DNA from: Pseudomonadota bacterium
Lineage (GTDB): Bacteria > Pseudomonadota > Gammaproteobacteria > Burkholderiales > Rhodocyclaceae
NCBI GenBank assembly: GCA_018262235.1
Contig: JAGTRY010000011.1
Span: forward strand, 1-63,083
DNA length: 63,083 nucleotides
Direction: 5' to 3'
Shown here: positions 7,764 through 17,607 of the stretch, one piece after another
How positions within the stretch are numbered: position 1 is the first letter of the stretch
Layout: every line of letters begins with the position of its first letter
Program-made: the position numbers and the translations under genes
The notes under the pieces: generated by a model
Seen by the model: only the letters and a program-made list of their open reading frames with translations
The model's database searches: none
Told to the model about the DNA's origin: nothing

Positions 7764-10700
7764 TCACGCTTTCCCGTCAGTGGCTGCCGGACGGGGGCGC
7801 TTGCGCAGCCGCGACGGCAAGCTGCCCACCGCGTTGCGCAGATCATCGACATAGGTGAAGACCACCGGAATCACCAGCAGGCTGAGGAAGGTGGAGGTGA
7901 TCAGACCGCCGATGATCACGATGGCCATCGGCGCGCGGAAACTCGGATCCGTGCCCAGGCCAACGGCAATCGGCAGCATGCCGGCGCCCATCGCCACGGT
8001 GGTCATCACGATCGGGCGGGCACGCTTGCGGCAGGCATCCAGCAAGGCTTCCCAGCGGTCCAGACCATGATCGCGGCGCGCCATGATGGCGTACTCCACG
8101 AGCAGGATCGAGTTCTTGGTGGCTACTCCCAGCAGCATGATCAGCCCGATCATGGCCGGCATGGATAATGCTGTGTGGGTAATGAAGAGTGCCAGGATCG
8201 CTCCCGGTACCGACAGTACCAGCGCCGCCAGGATGGTGACCGGCTGGACGAAATCCTTGAACAGCAAAACCAGCACGATGTAGATGCACAGCACGCCGGT
8301 CAGCATCGCGATGCTGAAGCCTTCGAACAGCTCACCCATGGCCTCGGCGTCACCGACGGTTGTCTGACGGACACCCGGCGGGAGCTGTTGCAGGCTCTTC
8401 AGCTGCTTGACCTGCTGCTCCGTGTCGCCCAGCGGCAGGCCGTTGAGTTCGACATCGATGTTGACGTTGCGCGAACGATCGTAGCGGTCGATCTGTGCCG
8501 GCCCGCTGGTGAGTTCGATACTGGCAAGATTGGCGAGCATCACCGCGCCGTGGCTGCCCGGCACCATCAGGCGCGAGACCAGATCGACGTCCTGACGGGC
8601 TGCGTCGCGGAGTTTGACGACCACCGGCACTTGTCGTTGCGAGAGATTGAGCTTGGCGAGGTTCTGTTCGTAATCTCCGGACAGGGCCACCCGCAAGGTG
8701 TCGGCAATGGCGGCGGAAGTCACGCCCAGATCCGCGGCACGGGCGAAGTCCGGGCGGATCACCAGCTCCGGGCGGACCAGACTCGAGCTGGACGTCACGT
8801 TGCCGACGCCGGGAATGTTGCGGATCTCCCGCTCGACTTTCCGGGCGTGCTCTGCCAGTACGCGTCCGTCATCGCCGGAGAGGGCGAGCTGATACTTTTC
8901 GCCCGAGCCGCCGAGGCCGACCTTGATGCGCACGCCGGGTACGCTTTCGAGCTGGCTGCGCAACCCGGCCTCGATATCCTGCTTGCTGATGCCGTGGCGC
9001 GACTTGCGCGGGGTGAGGTTGAGGGTCAGGGTCGCCTTGCGGACTTCGGTCGCCCCTTGCGGCATGAACGGATCGCTGCCCGATGCGCCGCCACCGATGG
9101 CGGTGTAAATGGTCTGGACCTGCGGGTTGGCACGTACCAGGGCCTCGGCCTGTTCGACGGCGGCCAGGGTTTGCTTGAAGGTGCTGCCCGGAGGCAGGGT
9201 CAGCATGACCTGTGTTTGCGAAAGATCGTCCGGCGGCACGAAGCCGGTCGGCAACAGCGGGGTGAGGCCGCCGAGTACGCCGAAGAAGAACAGGATGGCG
9301 ATCAGCGAGGTGCTGATCCGGTGCTTGAGACACCACTGCGCGGTGCGCATGTACAGGCGTTCCCAGCGGGCCTGCTCATGGCCACGTGTGTTGGGCTTGA
9401 GGATGTAGGCAGCCATCATCGGGGTGAGCATGCGCGCCACGACCAGCGAGAAGAACACCGCAATCGCGGCGGTCCAGCCGAACTGGACGAAGAACTTGCC
9501 GACGATGCCGGTCATGAAGGCCGTGGGCAGGAATACCGCGATCAGCGTGAAGGTAGTGGCGATCACCGCCAGACCGATCTCGTCGGCGGCTTCCATGGCT
9601 GCCTGGTAGGGTGTCTTGCCCATGCGCAGGTGGCGGATGATGTTCTCGATTTCAACGATGGCGTCATCAACCAGAATCCCGACCACCAGCGAGAGCGACA
9701 GGAGCGTCACCACGTTAACCGTGAAGCCCAGCAGCTGCATCGCCCCGAAGGTCGGGATGATCGACAGCGGCAAGGCTGCGGCCGAGACGAAGGTGGCGCG
9801 CCAGTTGCGCAGGAAGAGCCAGACCACGAGGACGGCGAGGGCTGCCCCCTCGTACATCAGGTTCATCGATCCGTCATAGTTCTCGACGATCGGATCGACA
9901 AAGTTGAAGGCCTCGTCGACCTGGATGTCAGGATGCCTGGCTTTGAGCATTGCGAGTTCGTTGCGCACCTCATTCATCACGCTGACTTCACTGGCCCCAC
10001 GGCTGCGTACGATCTCGAATCCCACCACCGGCTTGCCGTTGAGAAACGCCGCACTGCGCTTTTCCGCTACCGTGTCCTCGACGCTGGCTACCTGATCGAG
10101 CCGGATATGCCGGCCGTCTGACAGCGACAGATCCATGCGTCCGAGTTCGGCGGCGGTCTGTACTGTGGCGATGGTGCGTACGGATTGTTCGGCACCGCCC
10201 ACGTCGGTGCGCCCGCCGGAGGCTTCCTGCTGGATCTGGCGCAGTTGCCGCGAGATGTCCGCCGCGGTTGCGTTGAGCGCGAGCATGCGGTCCGGGTCCA
10301 GCGCCACGCGGACTTCGCGGCTGACGCCTCCCACGCGCGAGACGGCGCCGACCCCTCTGACACTGAGCATGGCCTTGGTGACATCGTTGTCGACGAACCA
10401 GGACAGGGCTTCATCATCCATGCGGGCGGAGGCAACCGTGTAGGTCAGGATCGGCGTGCCGGCGATGTTGGATTTGGTGATCACCGGGTCGCGCATGTCT
10501 GCCGGCAGATCCGAGCGGATCCGCAGGACTGCGTCGCGCACATCGTCCAGCGCTTCCTGGGTGGATTTCTCCAGACGGAATTCGACGGTGACGGTGGCCA
10601 TGCCATCCTGCACCATGGTGTAGAGGTGCTTGACGCCCTGGATGCTGGCGACCGAGTTTTCGATCTTGCGGGCGATTTCGGTTTCAAGCTGTGCGGGCGA

Positions 10701-10862
10701 GGCGCCCGGCATGGCTGCGGAGATGATGACCATGGGCAGGTCAATGTCCGGCATGTTCTGGATCTTCATCGCACGGAAGCCCATCAGGCCCGTGATGGTC
10801 AGCATGATGAACAGCAGGACCGCAGGAATGGGATTGCGGATCGACCAGGCGGAAACGTTCAC
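7764..10862 (-). CDS. RND efflux transporter, HAE1-type inner-membrane pump
   Basis: About 1032 residues. The N-terminus SIRNPIPAVLLFIMLTITGLMGF is the first transmembrane helix, and two large periplasmic loops interrupt the twelve helices as in AcrB-type proton-driven pumps. The GTG at 10862 is chosen because GAGGAAG precedes it and homology begins there; a longer open frame upstream would overlap the adaptor gene. Only 10 bp separate it from the adaptor gene, so the two form an operon. No outer-membrane partner is adjacent; the TolC-like gene at 1.7-3.5 kb is a possible partner but is better placed with the Calx-beta protein. Drug or metabolite specificity is unknown. Confidence 0.93.
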   Translation of the reverse strand: MNVSAWSIRNPIPAVLLFIMLTITGLMGFRAMKIQNMPDIDLPMVIISAAMPGASPAQLETEIARKIENSVASIQGVKHLYTMVQDGMATVTVEFRLEKSTQEALDDVRDAVLRIRSDLPADMRDPVITKSNIAGTPILTYTVASARMDDEALSWFVDNDVTKAMLSVRGVGAVSRVGGVSREVRVALDPDRMLALNATAADISRQLRQIQQEASGGRTDVGGAEQSVRTIATVQTAAELGRMDLSLSDGRHIRLDQVASVEDTVAEKRSAAFLNGKPVVGFEIVRSRGASEVSVMNEVRNELAMLKARHPDIQVDEAFNFVDPIVENYDGSMNLMYEGAALAVLVVWLFLRNWRATFVSAAALPLSIIPTFGAMQLLGFTVNVVTLLSLSLVVGILVDDAIVEIENIIRHLRMGKTPYQAAMEAADEIGLAVIATTFTLIAVFLPTAFMTGIVGKFFVQFGWTAAIAVFFSLVVARMLTPMMAAYILKPNTRGHEQARWERLYMRTAQWCLKHRISTSLIAILFFFGVLGGLTPLLPTGFVPPDDLSQTQVMLTLPPGSTFKQTLAAVEQAEALVRANPQVQTIYTAIGGGASGSDPFMPQGATEVRKATLTLNLTPRKSRHGISKQDIEAGLRSQLESVPGVRIKVGLGGSGEKYQLALSGDDGRVLAEHARKVEREIRNIPGVGNVTSSSSLVRPELVIRPDFARAADLGVTSAAIADTLRVALSGDYEQNLAKLNLSQRQVPVVVKLRDAARQDVDLVSRLMVPGSHGAVMLANLASIELTSGPAQIDRYDRSRNVNIDVELNGLPLGDTEQQVKQLKSLQQLPPGVRQTTVGDAEAMGELFEGFSIAMLTGVLCIYIVLVLLFKDFVQPVTILAALVLSVPGAILALFITHTALSMPAMIGLIMLLGVATKNSILLVEYAIMARRDHGLDRWEALLDACRKRARPIVMTTVAMGAGMLPIAVGLGTDPSFRAPMAIVIIGGLITSTFLSLLVIPVVFTYVDDLRNAVGSLPSRLRKRPRPAATDGKA

Positions 10863-10872
10863 GGCAGCTTCC

Positions 10873-12003
10873 TCAGCGGGGGGCGCTGGCAGGCGCAGTC
10901 GGCGGGATGACCCGAACCAGATCGCCATCCGACAGGAAACCGACTCCGGTGCTGACCACCCGGGCATTGGCCTCCAGCCCGCCGGTGATCGCAATCAGCT
11001 CGCCGGTGCGCTGACCGATGCTGACCTTGGTCTGGATCAGGCGTTGATCGGGGCCGACGCGGAATACATAGCTGAAACCTTCGCGCAGCATCACGGCGCT
11101 CTGCGGCACGGTCAGGACACTGCCACGCGCGATTTCGATCTCGCCGCGCGCGAACATGCCCGGCTTGGCATCGCCGTTGCCGAGCAGATCGACATAGACC
11201 AGTCCGGTGCGGGTCTGCGTATCCAGCGTGGGGGCAATCATGCGCACTTTGCCGATGACCTTGCCCCGGCTCGCCGTGGTGAGGCTGACCGGCATGCCCG
11301 GTTTGACCCGCACCAGATCGGCGGCAGGCAGTTCGGCGCGCCATTCGAGGCGGTCGCGGCGGATCAGGCGATACAGCTCCTGGCCGGACTGGACGACCGC
11401 GCCCAGGGTGGCGACGCGTGCCGAAATGGTGCCGTCATCCGGGGCGAGCACATGGGTCTGGGCCAGACGCAGCTGGTCCGCCTGGAGGCGGGCCTTGAGC
11501 ACATCGACACGCGCCCTGGCGGTGAGTTCGCCGGTCAGGTACTGGGCGATCTGCTGGGCACTGAGTGCGCCGGTTCCATCGAGCTGGCGGCCACGTTCGG
11601 CATTGGCCTGGGCTTCACCCAGGCTGGCCTCCGCTTCGGCAAGGCTGGCGCGGGTCTGGGCCAGTTCGGCTTCCACCGTGTCGCTTTGCAGGCGGGCCAG
11701 TTCCTGGCCCTTGCGGACCCGGTCACCGGTGTTGGCGCGTACTTCGGCCAGGCGCAGGCCACCGATTTCGGCACCGACGATGGCTTCCTGCCAGGCCGTG
11801 ATGCTGCCGTTGGCACTCAGGCGGAGTGGCCAGTCGGCGCGAACCGGGCTGACCGTGCTGACACTCAGGGCGGCCTTGGCGGCGGGTCTGGCTGCTGGCT
11901 CGGCGGCATGGATGATGAAGGGGAGGACGGCCAGTACGGACAGGGCGCTGACAAGTGTCGCGGCTAGCAAAGGGTGGCGTTGGGAGCGTTGCAGAGCGTT
12001 CAT
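10873..12003 (-). CDS. RND periplasmic adaptor (membrane-fusion protein)
   Basis: About 376 residues, HlyD/AcrA type. An N-terminal hydrophobic segment (LLAATLVSALSVLAVLPFIIHA) anchors or exports it. The rest shows the split biotinyl-lipoyl motif, a hairpin with two long helices (ELARLQSDTVEAELAQTRASL region), a beta-barrel and a membrane-proximal domain. It links the adjacent RND pump to an outer-membrane channel. I use the ATG at 12003. A GTG at 12021 gives a six-residue longer form, and neither has a clear ribosome site. Confidence 0.9.
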   Translation of the reverse strand: MNALQRSQRHPLLAATLVSALSVLAVLPFIIHAAEPAARPAAKAALSVSTVSPVRADWPLRLSANGSITAWQEAIVGAEIGGLRLAEVRANTGDRVRKGQELARLQSDTVEAELAQTRASLAEAEASLGEAQANAERGRQLDGTGALSAQQIAQYLTGELTARARVDVLKARLQADQLRLAQTHVLAPDDGTISARVATLGAVVQSGQELYRLIRRDRLEWRAELPAADLVRVKPGMPVSLTTASRGKVIGKVRMIAPTLDTQTRTGLVYVDLLGNGDAKPGMFARGEIEIARGSVLTVPQSAVMLREGFSYVFRVGPDQRLIQTKVSIGQRTGELIAITGGLEANARVVSTGVGFLSDGDLVRVIPPTAPASAPR

Positions 12004-12300
12004 GAGGGCAAAGTGCGTCACAGGCTGGGGTTGCTAAGCTTCGAATGCGTGGATGACAAGGCGGGTATCAGGCGTTCCGCCAGCCAGACCCGGTGGCTTC
12101 GCCCGCTGGAAAGCCCCCAGGTTTGCTCCGGGGAAGTGAAAGGCTTCGGGGGCATCACTCGGATCCAGCAGATTGAAACAGACCGCTAGCATGCCAGCAG
12201 CAGGCGTGTTTGTCCTGATTGAAATTGTCCGGTGCGCGGTAATACGCCTATTTTCATGGGGGTGTCAGGTTCGGGTGCGGCGGAAGCAGCCCGCGCAGCG

Positions 12301-12735
12301 TCAGCCGATCAGGTGCTCGTAGGCCAGACGCAGCAAGGTGAGTTCCTGCGGGCTGGCGTGCTGGGTCTCGGTGATGGGGATGAAGCGTGCGCCGTAGCGG
12401 AGGGCTATCTCGAAGGGCGGGTCGATGCTGGTGAAGCAGGCCAGCAGGATGGGAATGCAGGTCGGGCCGAGACGGGCCTCGGCGTGGAAGTCGCCTTCCG
12501 CGCAGAGCAGGTGCAGATCCATTTCCAGGCGTTCGGCCGCCTGGCGGACCCAGGCCGCAGGATGAACCCGGACCTGGGTGGCGGAGCTGTCGGGATTGAT
12601 CGTGCAGTCTGCCGGTAGCGGCTCGAAGGCCAGCATGCCGTGCGGGAAACACAGAAAACGCAGCCGCGCGCTGGTCTTGTGCTTGTGGCAGAGGATCAGG
12701 CGGGGCGCGTCGGCAACGCTGGAGGCAGCATGCAT
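12301..12735 (-). CDS. Unknown 144-aa protein at the end of the nifE operon
   Basis: Read in the same direction as fdxB and 69 bp after it, so probably a late member of the nifE transcript. It has six scattered cysteines (around residues 16, 29, 44, 84, 98 and 104) without a recognisable cluster-binding spacing. There is no signal peptide, and the middle is hydrophobic (CIPILLACFTSID). It does not match NifQ, NifW, NifZ or NifO as I know them. The ATG at 12735 lacks a strong ribosome site, so the start is uncertain. Function unknown; a nitrogen-fixation role is suggested only by position. Confidence 0.55.
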   Translation of the reverse strand: MHAASSVADAPRLILCHKHKTSARLRFLCFPHGMLAFEPLPADCTINPDSSATQVRVHPAAWVRQAAERLEMDLHLLCAEGDFHAEARLGPTCIPILLACFTSIDPPFEIALRYGARFIPITETQHASPQELTLLRLAYEHLIG

Positions 12736-12804
12736 GATGTGGGGAGCGGGAGAATCCCGCCGGAACCCGGTCCCGCGCGAAAGGTACAGGACCGGAGATC
12801 TGGA

Positions 12805-13104
12805 TCAGACGCCCAGGGGCAGGGCTTTGTGGGTCAGGCAGTTTTTCGGACAGACGCGTGAGCAGGCACCGCAGCCGGTGCAGTCCATCGGGTCTGCCAG
12901 GGACATGACCGATGAGATGCTCTCGCTATCGTCTTCGGTATCTTCGTCGATGTCTTCATCGCTGCGATCAATCAGCTCCAGCACGTCGCGCGTGCAGACC
13001 TTGTAGCAGCGGCCGCAGCCGATGCACTTCTTGCTGTCGAGCGCGACGGCAAATTCCGGGGTCCAGGTCGTGCCCCCACGGGTAATGGCGGTGATAGGGT
13101 CCAT
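12805..13104 (-). CDS. fdxB: Ferredoxin III, nif-specific (FdxB type)
   Basis: 99 residues with two [4Fe-4S] motifs, CIGCGRCYKVC in the first half and CTGCGACSRVCPKNC in the second. Between them lies an acidic stretch rich in Asp/Glu/Ser, as in nif-specific ferredoxin III proteins. It likely carries electrons for FeMo-cofactor synthesis or nitrogenase. Its place behind the DUF269 and DUF683 genes is the standard nifENX-orf5-orf6-fdx order. Confidence 0.9.
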   Translation of the reverse strand: MDPITAITRGGTTWTPEFAVALDSKKCIGCGRCYKVCTRDVLELIDRSDEDIDEDTEDDSESISSVMSLADPMDCTGCGACSRVCPKNCLTHKALPLGV

Positions 13105-13138
13105 GGTCAAACTCCAAAAGTGATGGGTGGTAGAGGAA

Positions 13139-13369
13139 TCAAGGGTTCTCGGTCGGTGATGTGTCCCGCTGGGCCTTGAGCAGGCGCGTGTTGGCGTCTG
13201 CCCAGGCCTTGCAGGCTTCGTAGGTGTTTGTCGAAATTTCGGGGATCTCGGCAAAGGCGGCAGGCAGGCGGTCTTCGACGAGGTCGTGAAGCTGCCCGGC
13301 CCATTCAGCGGAAATCCGCTTGAGGCGTTTGACCTCCTTGTCGAGTTCGCGCAACGCAGCGTCGTCCAT
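13139..13369 (-). CDS. NifX-associated small helical protein (DUF683 / CCE_0567 family)
   Basis: 76 residues with an N-terminal helical, charged pattern (LRELDKEVKRLKRISAEWA). Size, helix-rich composition and position directly behind the DUF269 gene match the DUF683 (Rop-like, metal-binding CCE_0567) family found in nif operons. Its molecular role is not established. It ends 34 bp before fdxB. Confidence 0.85.
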   Translation of the reverse strand: MDDAALRELDKEVKRLKRISAEWAGQLHDLVEDRLPAAFAEIPEISTNTYEACKAWADANTRLLKAQRDTSPTENP

Positions 13370-13379
13370 GGCCTGCTCC

Positions 13380-13832
13380 TCAGAGTCCGGCGACTTCGGG
13401 ATAGCTGCCGACGATGCCGACGGCCAGGGCGAGCTGCTTGTCGGCTTCGGTCTTCATTTTCGAGAAGCTCTCGAAACCGAAGCGATGGGCGTCACGCAGT
13501 GGCCGGTCCAGCGCCACCAGCTTGCCGACCGTGATCAGCACGCGGCCAAAGCCTTCGTGCGAGACATGCACCAGTGGCACGGCCATCTTGCCGCACTCGG
13601 TTTCGATCAGCACTGCGATGGCGTTGTAGAACGCACGCACGCGGGAGAGGGTCACGGCGTCAGGATCCCCGAGGATGGGGATGGCCGCGCGCGCTTCCTT
13701 GCTCAGCACGTACGGCGCCAGCAACTGCTCGGCAGACTTGCCGTCATGGACGCCATAGCTGTCCAGAGCGCGGGTCTGGCGCAGCATCTCCTTCATGAAA
13801 TCGGTTTCGAACAGCGGGTCAGGGGTGCTCAT
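13380..13832 (-). CDS. NifX-associated nitrogen fixation protein (DUF269 family)
   Basis: 150 residues, starting MSTPDPLFETDFMKEML and containing RALDSYGVHDGKSAEQLLAPY and VHVSHEGFGRVLITVGKLVAL, blocks characteristic of the DUF269 family encoded behind nifX in many diazotrophs. A soluble protein that probably takes part in FeMo-cofactor handling; the biochemical role is unknown. Its first 14 bp overlap the end of the RseC-like gene, and it lies 10 bp before the DUF683 gene, so translation is likely coupled. Confidence 0.9.
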   Translation of the reverse strand: MSTPDPLFETDFMKEMLRQTRALDSYGVHDGKSAEQLLAPYVLSKEARAAIPILGDPDAVTLSRVRAFYNAIAVLIETECGKMAVPLVHVSHEGFGRVLITVGKLVALDRPLRDAHRFGFESFSKMKTEADKQLALAVGIVGSYPEVAGL

Positions 13833-14262
13833 GGTGTGGGGCTCCGAAGGGTGGTGGCTGGAAACAGGCTTGTACATTGGGTTGCAGCTCGGTATGGCTG
13901 AAAAGGCGCGCCAGAAGCCGCGCTGCGAACATGCCGCCCGCCAGGCCAAGCGCTGCGCCGCTCATGGCAAAGTTGTCGGACTGACCCAGCCATTCGCCGC
14001 ACCAGGCACCCAGAATCAGGGTGATGGCGGGCAGCAGGTAGGCAATCAGGGCGGAGAGGGTCAGCGTGCCTGACTCCATCTGCAGGGAAACTGTGTCACC
14101 GCAGCGTAGCCCCGGATGCAGTGGCAGGCTGAATACCCTGCCAGCCGCCTCACCCTGACAGGCTCGCCGTGCGCCACAGGCTGAGCAGGCGGATTCCGGC
14201 TGCATCGCAACCTGGATGCTGTCCGTGTGGATGGCGATGACCTTTCCCCGGCGCTCGATCAT
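13819..14262 (-). CDS. RseC/SoxR-reducing family membrane protein inside the nif operon
   Basis: 147 residues. The N-terminus MIERRGKVIAIHTDSIQVAM leads to a Cys-rich motif, CSACGARRAC, at about residues 26-35, then two transmembrane helices (about 70-90 and 98-115). This is the RseC (PF04246) plan: a cytoplasmic Cys-rich domain plus a membrane anchor. RseC relatives accompany Rnf/Rsx electron-transfer complexes. Here the start codon overlaps the nifX stop (ATGA) and the end overlaps the DUF269 gene, so it is an integral operon member. A role in electron supply to nitrogenase, or in redox control, is inference. No rnf genes are in the window. Confidence 0.8.
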   Translation of the reverse strand: MIERRGKVIAIHTDSIQVAMQPESACSACGARRACQGEAAGRVFSLPLHPGLRCGDTVSLQMESGTLTLSALIAYLLPAITLILGAWCGEWLGQSDNFAMSGAALGLAGGMFAARLLARLFSHTELQPNVQACFQPPPFGAPHHEHP

Positions 14263-14804
14263 TCCTGCCATCCTTCCTCGGCCATGCGGTCGAAACGGCT
14301 GCTGTCGGCGTGATGGCGCATGGCCTTGTCGATCCAGGGCACGCCTCCCTCGCGCATGCCGGTGCTGATGGCGTGCAGGATCGGTTCGATGGCTTCCGGC
14401 GCGTCCAGCTTCATCGGCTGGATGCCGGCCGCGAGCAGCTGGCGCACCGCTGAACCGCCCACAGCCAGGCAGTACACTGCTGCGCAACCCGCCAGGGCAC
14501 TGATTTTCTCGGCCAGCTTGTTCTCGTTGCCATCCATCGATTCCGGGGCGAATTCCAGCACGCCCGCCAGTCGGGCACGCTCCGTATCCAGCGCGTACAG
14601 GACGAAGCCTTCGGCTGCACCGAAATGCTGGTCGATATGTACACGGTCGCGGCTGGCGAATGCGACGAGCATTGCCTCGCGTGGCGTGCCCGGCTCCGGA
14701 TCAGTGGCGGACCAGGCCAGGGTGAGCTTGCGAAGCGGGGAGGGGGACTTCGTGCTCGCGTGGTCCACCAGACCAGAAGACGGAACGGTAGGCAGGCGTG
14801 TCAT
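14259..14804 (-). CDS. nifX: FeMo-cofactor carrier protein NifX
   Basis: 181 residues with the start at 14804 (GGAG 7 nt upstream). Residues about 45-160 are a NifX/NifB-C-terminal fold (PF02579), with VAFASRDRVHIDQHFGAAEGF and later CLAVGGSAVRQLLAAGIQP. NifX binds NifB-co and VK-cluster precursors on the way to NifEN and apo-NifDK. The first 35 codons overlap the 3' end of nifN by 104 bp in another frame, which is long for this gene pair. A later start would give a more usual size of about 150 residues but leave no nearby ribosome site. Confidence 0.9.
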   Translation of the reverse strand: MTRLPTVPSSGLVDHASTKSPSPLRKLTLAWSATDPEPGTPREAMLVAFASRDRVHIDQHFGAAEGFVLYALDTERARLAGVLEFAPESMDGNENKLAEKISALAGCAAVYCLAVGGSAVRQLLAAGIQPMKLDAPEAIEPILHAISTGMREGGVPWIDKAMRHHADSSRFDRMAEEGWQE

Positions 14805-16107
14805 GGTGTTGCTCCAGGACGAGATTGGCGATATCGAACAGGGCTTGGCGCGCAGCGCGATAGCCCACCCACGGCCGGGCAAAACCGCCCAGCCGGTCAT
14901 ACAGCGGAAAACCCGCGCGCAGCAGCGGAATCTCCAGGCGTTCGGCGCTCTGCACGGCGTGCGAGCTGCCGATCAGCAGTTGTGCCGCGTGGCTGCAGGC
15001 AGTTTCTTCGAGATCCTGCAGGTCGCCGATATGTACTTGCGCGACAGGCAGGCGATTGAGCACATCGGCCATGATCGGTGAAACCGCTGCGACGATTTCC
15101 GCGCCGCAACCCGTCAGCAGGGCGCCCATGCCGGCAAGCAGATCCGGCTCGCCGGCCAGGGCCACACGCAGGAAGCCGGTCATGAAATGGGCATCAACCA
15201 TGGCGTCTTGCAACTGGGCACGCTGGCGTTCGATCTTGGCCGGCACCGCAGCATCCGCCAGCCCGGCCAGGGTCTGGATGAACTGGTCACAGGCATCCAA
15301 ACCCATCAGATGATCGAAGCGGAAATCCGGCACACCGGTACGGCTGCGCAAGGTGTTCGCGGCGTTGTTCAGCGAGGCGCCGATGACCAGGGTGGCGATG
15401 GATTCCCCCATCGCGGCGATTTCTTCGCGCTGGGTTCCGCCCAGGGTCAGCGGCGTGTGTTCGGCTTCGATCAGGTGACCATCGAGCGAATCGCCCAGAT
15501 CCGGCAACATGACGGCGCGCAGACCGAAGTCCTCGCACCAGTCCCGGATCACTTCGATGTCGCCCGGCGTCAGGGCGGCGGATGCCAGCACATTGACCTG
15601 GCGGCGGCGACGCCCGACATGGCTGGAGACGGGCACCAGCGTTTCGATGATGGCGTCCACCGCCTGGGCAAAACCGGACTCCAGGCTGCCGCTGAAATCC
15701 GGCGTATTCACCGGCACGATGGCGGTCTGTTCGAACTGCGGATAGTGCGCACGGAATTCGCGGATCAGGCGCTGGATGTCAGTGCCCTGGGTTTCAGACA
15801 GGCCGGTGGTCGGCAGCCCGATGACATCCGGGTGGTTTTTGTCGCACAGGGTCCGCAGCCCTTCGATCACGTTTTCGTCGGAACTCATCACCGTGGCGAC
15901 ATGATCCATGGCCGTGGTCTGCAGCGGGATCGGCTCGCGGAAATGACGCACGAAGAAGACCTTGCCGAAAGCCGTACAGCCCTGTGAGCCATGCATCATC
16001 GGAATCGCACGGCGCAGGCCGAGGAAGGCGAGCGAAGCGCCCAGCGTGGAGCTGGCCTTGAGCGGGTTGACCGACAGCGGCTTCTTGCGTTTGAGGATCT
16101 CGGTCAT
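14701..16107 (-). CDS. nifN: FeMo-cofactor scaffold subunit NifN
   Basis: 468 residues, homologous to NifK. Its start overlaps the nifE stop as ATGA, so the two subunits are translationally coupled. The N-terminal block contains [22 protein letters not shown], the site corresponding to the P-cluster region of NifK. NifN pairs with NifE to form the scaffold on which the NifB-co core is matured with molybdenum and homocitrate. An upstream in-frame extension inside nifE is not used because the [15 protein letters not shown] start matches the family. Confidence 0.95.
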   Translation of the reverse strand: MTEILKRKKPLSVNPLKASSTLGASLAFLGLRRAIPMMHGSQGCTAFGKVFFVRHFREPIPLQTTAMDHVATVMSSDENVIEGLRTLCDKNHPDVIGLPTTGLSETQGTDIQRLIREFRAHYPQFEQTAIVPVNTPDFSGSLESGFAQAVDAIIETLVPVSSHVGRRRRQVNVLASAALTPGDIEVIRDWCEDFGLRAVMLPDLGDSLDGHLIEAEHTPLTLGGTQREEIAAMGESIATLVIGASLNNAANTLRSRTGVPDFRFDHLMGLDACDQFIQTLAGLADAAVPAKIERQRAQLQDAMVDAHFMTGFLRVALAGEPDLLAGMGALLTGCGAEIVAAVSPIMADVLNRLPVAQVHIGDLQDLEETACSHAAQLLIGSSHAVQSAERLEIPLLRAGFPLYDRLGGFARPWVGYRAARQALFDIANLVLEQHHDTPAYRSVFWSGGPREHEVPLPASQAHPGLVRH

Positions 16108-17510
16108 TTCAGCAGACCTCCCACCGGCAAGCCGACCAGCTTTGTGTTCGCCCAGGGCGCGGGCTTGCGTACGGCCTCCCATACCGGGCTTTCCATCGTC
16201 AGTGCAAGCTGTTTCGCCAGCTCCAGCATGCCGCGATAACCGGCGTAGCCGAACTCGCGTTCCTGGTTGATGTCGAGGAAGGGAATGCGCGCCTTCAGTG
16301 CGGTGTAGAGGTTGCGGCCGCCGGCAATCAGGATGTCTGCGCGCAGATCCTTGTAGGCACCGAGCAAGGCTTTCGGGCTGCCTTCATCGATCATGATCGC
16401 GTCATCCCCCATCAGGTCGCGGATGCGCGCCTTGTCTTCGGCCGTGGATTTCTTGGTGCCGGTGGCGACCACGTCCATGCCCAGATCCTGCAGGGCCGAG
16501 ACGATGGACCAGGATTTCACGCCACCGGTGTAGAGCAGGACGCGACGCCCGCGCAGGCGTTCGCGCCAGGGCTGCAGGGCGGCGCTGATGGCCGCTTCTT
16601 CGCGGGCGATCAGGGCTTCGGTGCGATCCGCAAGATCGCCGTCATGAAGCAGGCTGGCAAAGTCGCGCAGGGCTTGTGAGGTGTCGGCCACGCCGTAGAA
16701 GCTGCCTTCGAAGAACGGGACGCCCCATTTCTCATTGAGCTTGCGGGCCACGTTCAGGAGCGCCTTGGCGCATACCACCATGCTTGCTTCGGCACGGTGC
16801 ATGGTCTGGATCTCGCGATAGCGCGCATCGCCCGAGAGCGAGCCGATGATGCGCAGGCCGAGTTCGTCGAAGAGCGGTGCGACATTCCAGAATTCGCCCG
16901 CGATGTTGTATTCGCCGATCAGGTTCACGTCATGGACACGCAGGCCGGGCATGTAAGGCGCCGGGTCCGGTTCGCGGGTGCCGATGACGTGCTTGAGCAT
17001 GGTCTCGCCCGCAATGCGGTTGCCCAGATTCTTGCTGCCGTAGAACCCCGCGCAATCCACCGGTACGACGGGGACACCCCAGCGTGCCTGGGCGGCCTGG
17101 CAAACGGCGGCCGTGTCATCCCCGATCACGGCGGTGACACAGGTGGTGTAGACGAAGACAGCGGCCGGGGCGTGTTCATCAATGGCTTGCTTGATGGCAT
17201 GGAACAGGCGTTTTTCGCCGCGCCCCATGATGACATCCTGCTCGGTCAGGTCGGTGGTCATGCCGATGCGATACAAGGCCGGGCCGGACGAGCGGGTGCC
17301 GCGGTTGTCCCAGGAGCTGCCGGAACAGCCGATCGGGCCGTGCACGATGTGCGCCACGTCGGCGATCGGGAGCAAGGCGATCTGGGCGCCGTCGAAGACA
17401 CAGCCGCCGGCGGTTGCGCCGGGCTTGGGGCGTGCGCATCCGCTCTTCTCCTCCTTGTTATGGGAGCAGGCCGGTTCGTTTTGTAGAGCGGTGATTTCTG
17501 AAGCTTTCAC
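16104..17510 (-). CDS. nifE: FeMo-cofactor scaffold subunit NifE
   Basis: 468 residues from a GTG start at 17510 with GAGGA 7 nt upstream. It resembles Nif[33 protein letters not shown] carries the cluster-binding Cys residues, and [12 protein letters not shown] the third. It forms the NifEN scaffold with NifN. First gene of the nifE operon, with a sigma-54 element about 34 bp upstream of its start and two TGT-N10-ACA sites beyond. Confidence 0.95.
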   Translation of the reverse strand: MKASEITALQNEPACSHNKEEKSGCARPKPGATAGGCVFDGAQIALLPIADVAHIVHGPIGCSGSSWDNRGTRSSGPALYRIGMTTDLTEQDVIMGRGEKRLFHAIKQAIDEHAPAAVFVYTTCVTAVIGDDTAAVCQAAQARWGVPVVPVDCAGFYGSKNLGNRIAGETMLKHVIGTREPDPAPYMPGLRVHDVNLIGEYNIAGEFWNVAPLFDELGLRIIGSLSGDARYREIQTMHRAEASMVVCAKALLNVARKLNEKWGVPFFEGSFYGVADTSQALRDFASLLHDGDLADRTEALIAREEAAISAALQPWRERLRGRRVLLYTGGVKSWSIVSALQDLGMDVVATGTKKSTAEDKARIRDLMGDDAIMIDEGSPKALLGAYKDLRADILIAGGRNLYTALKARIPFLDINQEREFGYAGYRGMLELAKQLALTMESPVWEAVRKPAPWANTKLVGLPVGGLLK

Positions 17511-17543
17511 GGCGCATCCTCGGTCTAGGGTCAGCAAGTCCTT

Positions 17544-17559
17544 CGCAAAGCTTGTGCCC
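17544..17559 (-). promoter_or_regulatory. Sigma-54 -24/-12 promoter of nifE
   Basis: On the minus strand GGGCACAAGCTTTGCG fits TGGCACG-N4-TTGCA with the GG and GC dinucleotides at correct spacing. The expected transcript start is about 23 nt before the GTG of nifE. Confidence 0.8.
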
Positions 17560-17607
17560 GAGGATGCAAGGTATTGATATGTCTGGATTTTGTTCAGGAT
17601 GGCGGCT

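Noticed and set aside
8175-10121. 648-codon plus-strand frame inside the RND transporter gene
   Set aside because: Antisense shadow of a clear RND pump; His/Asp/Arg-rich with no domain.
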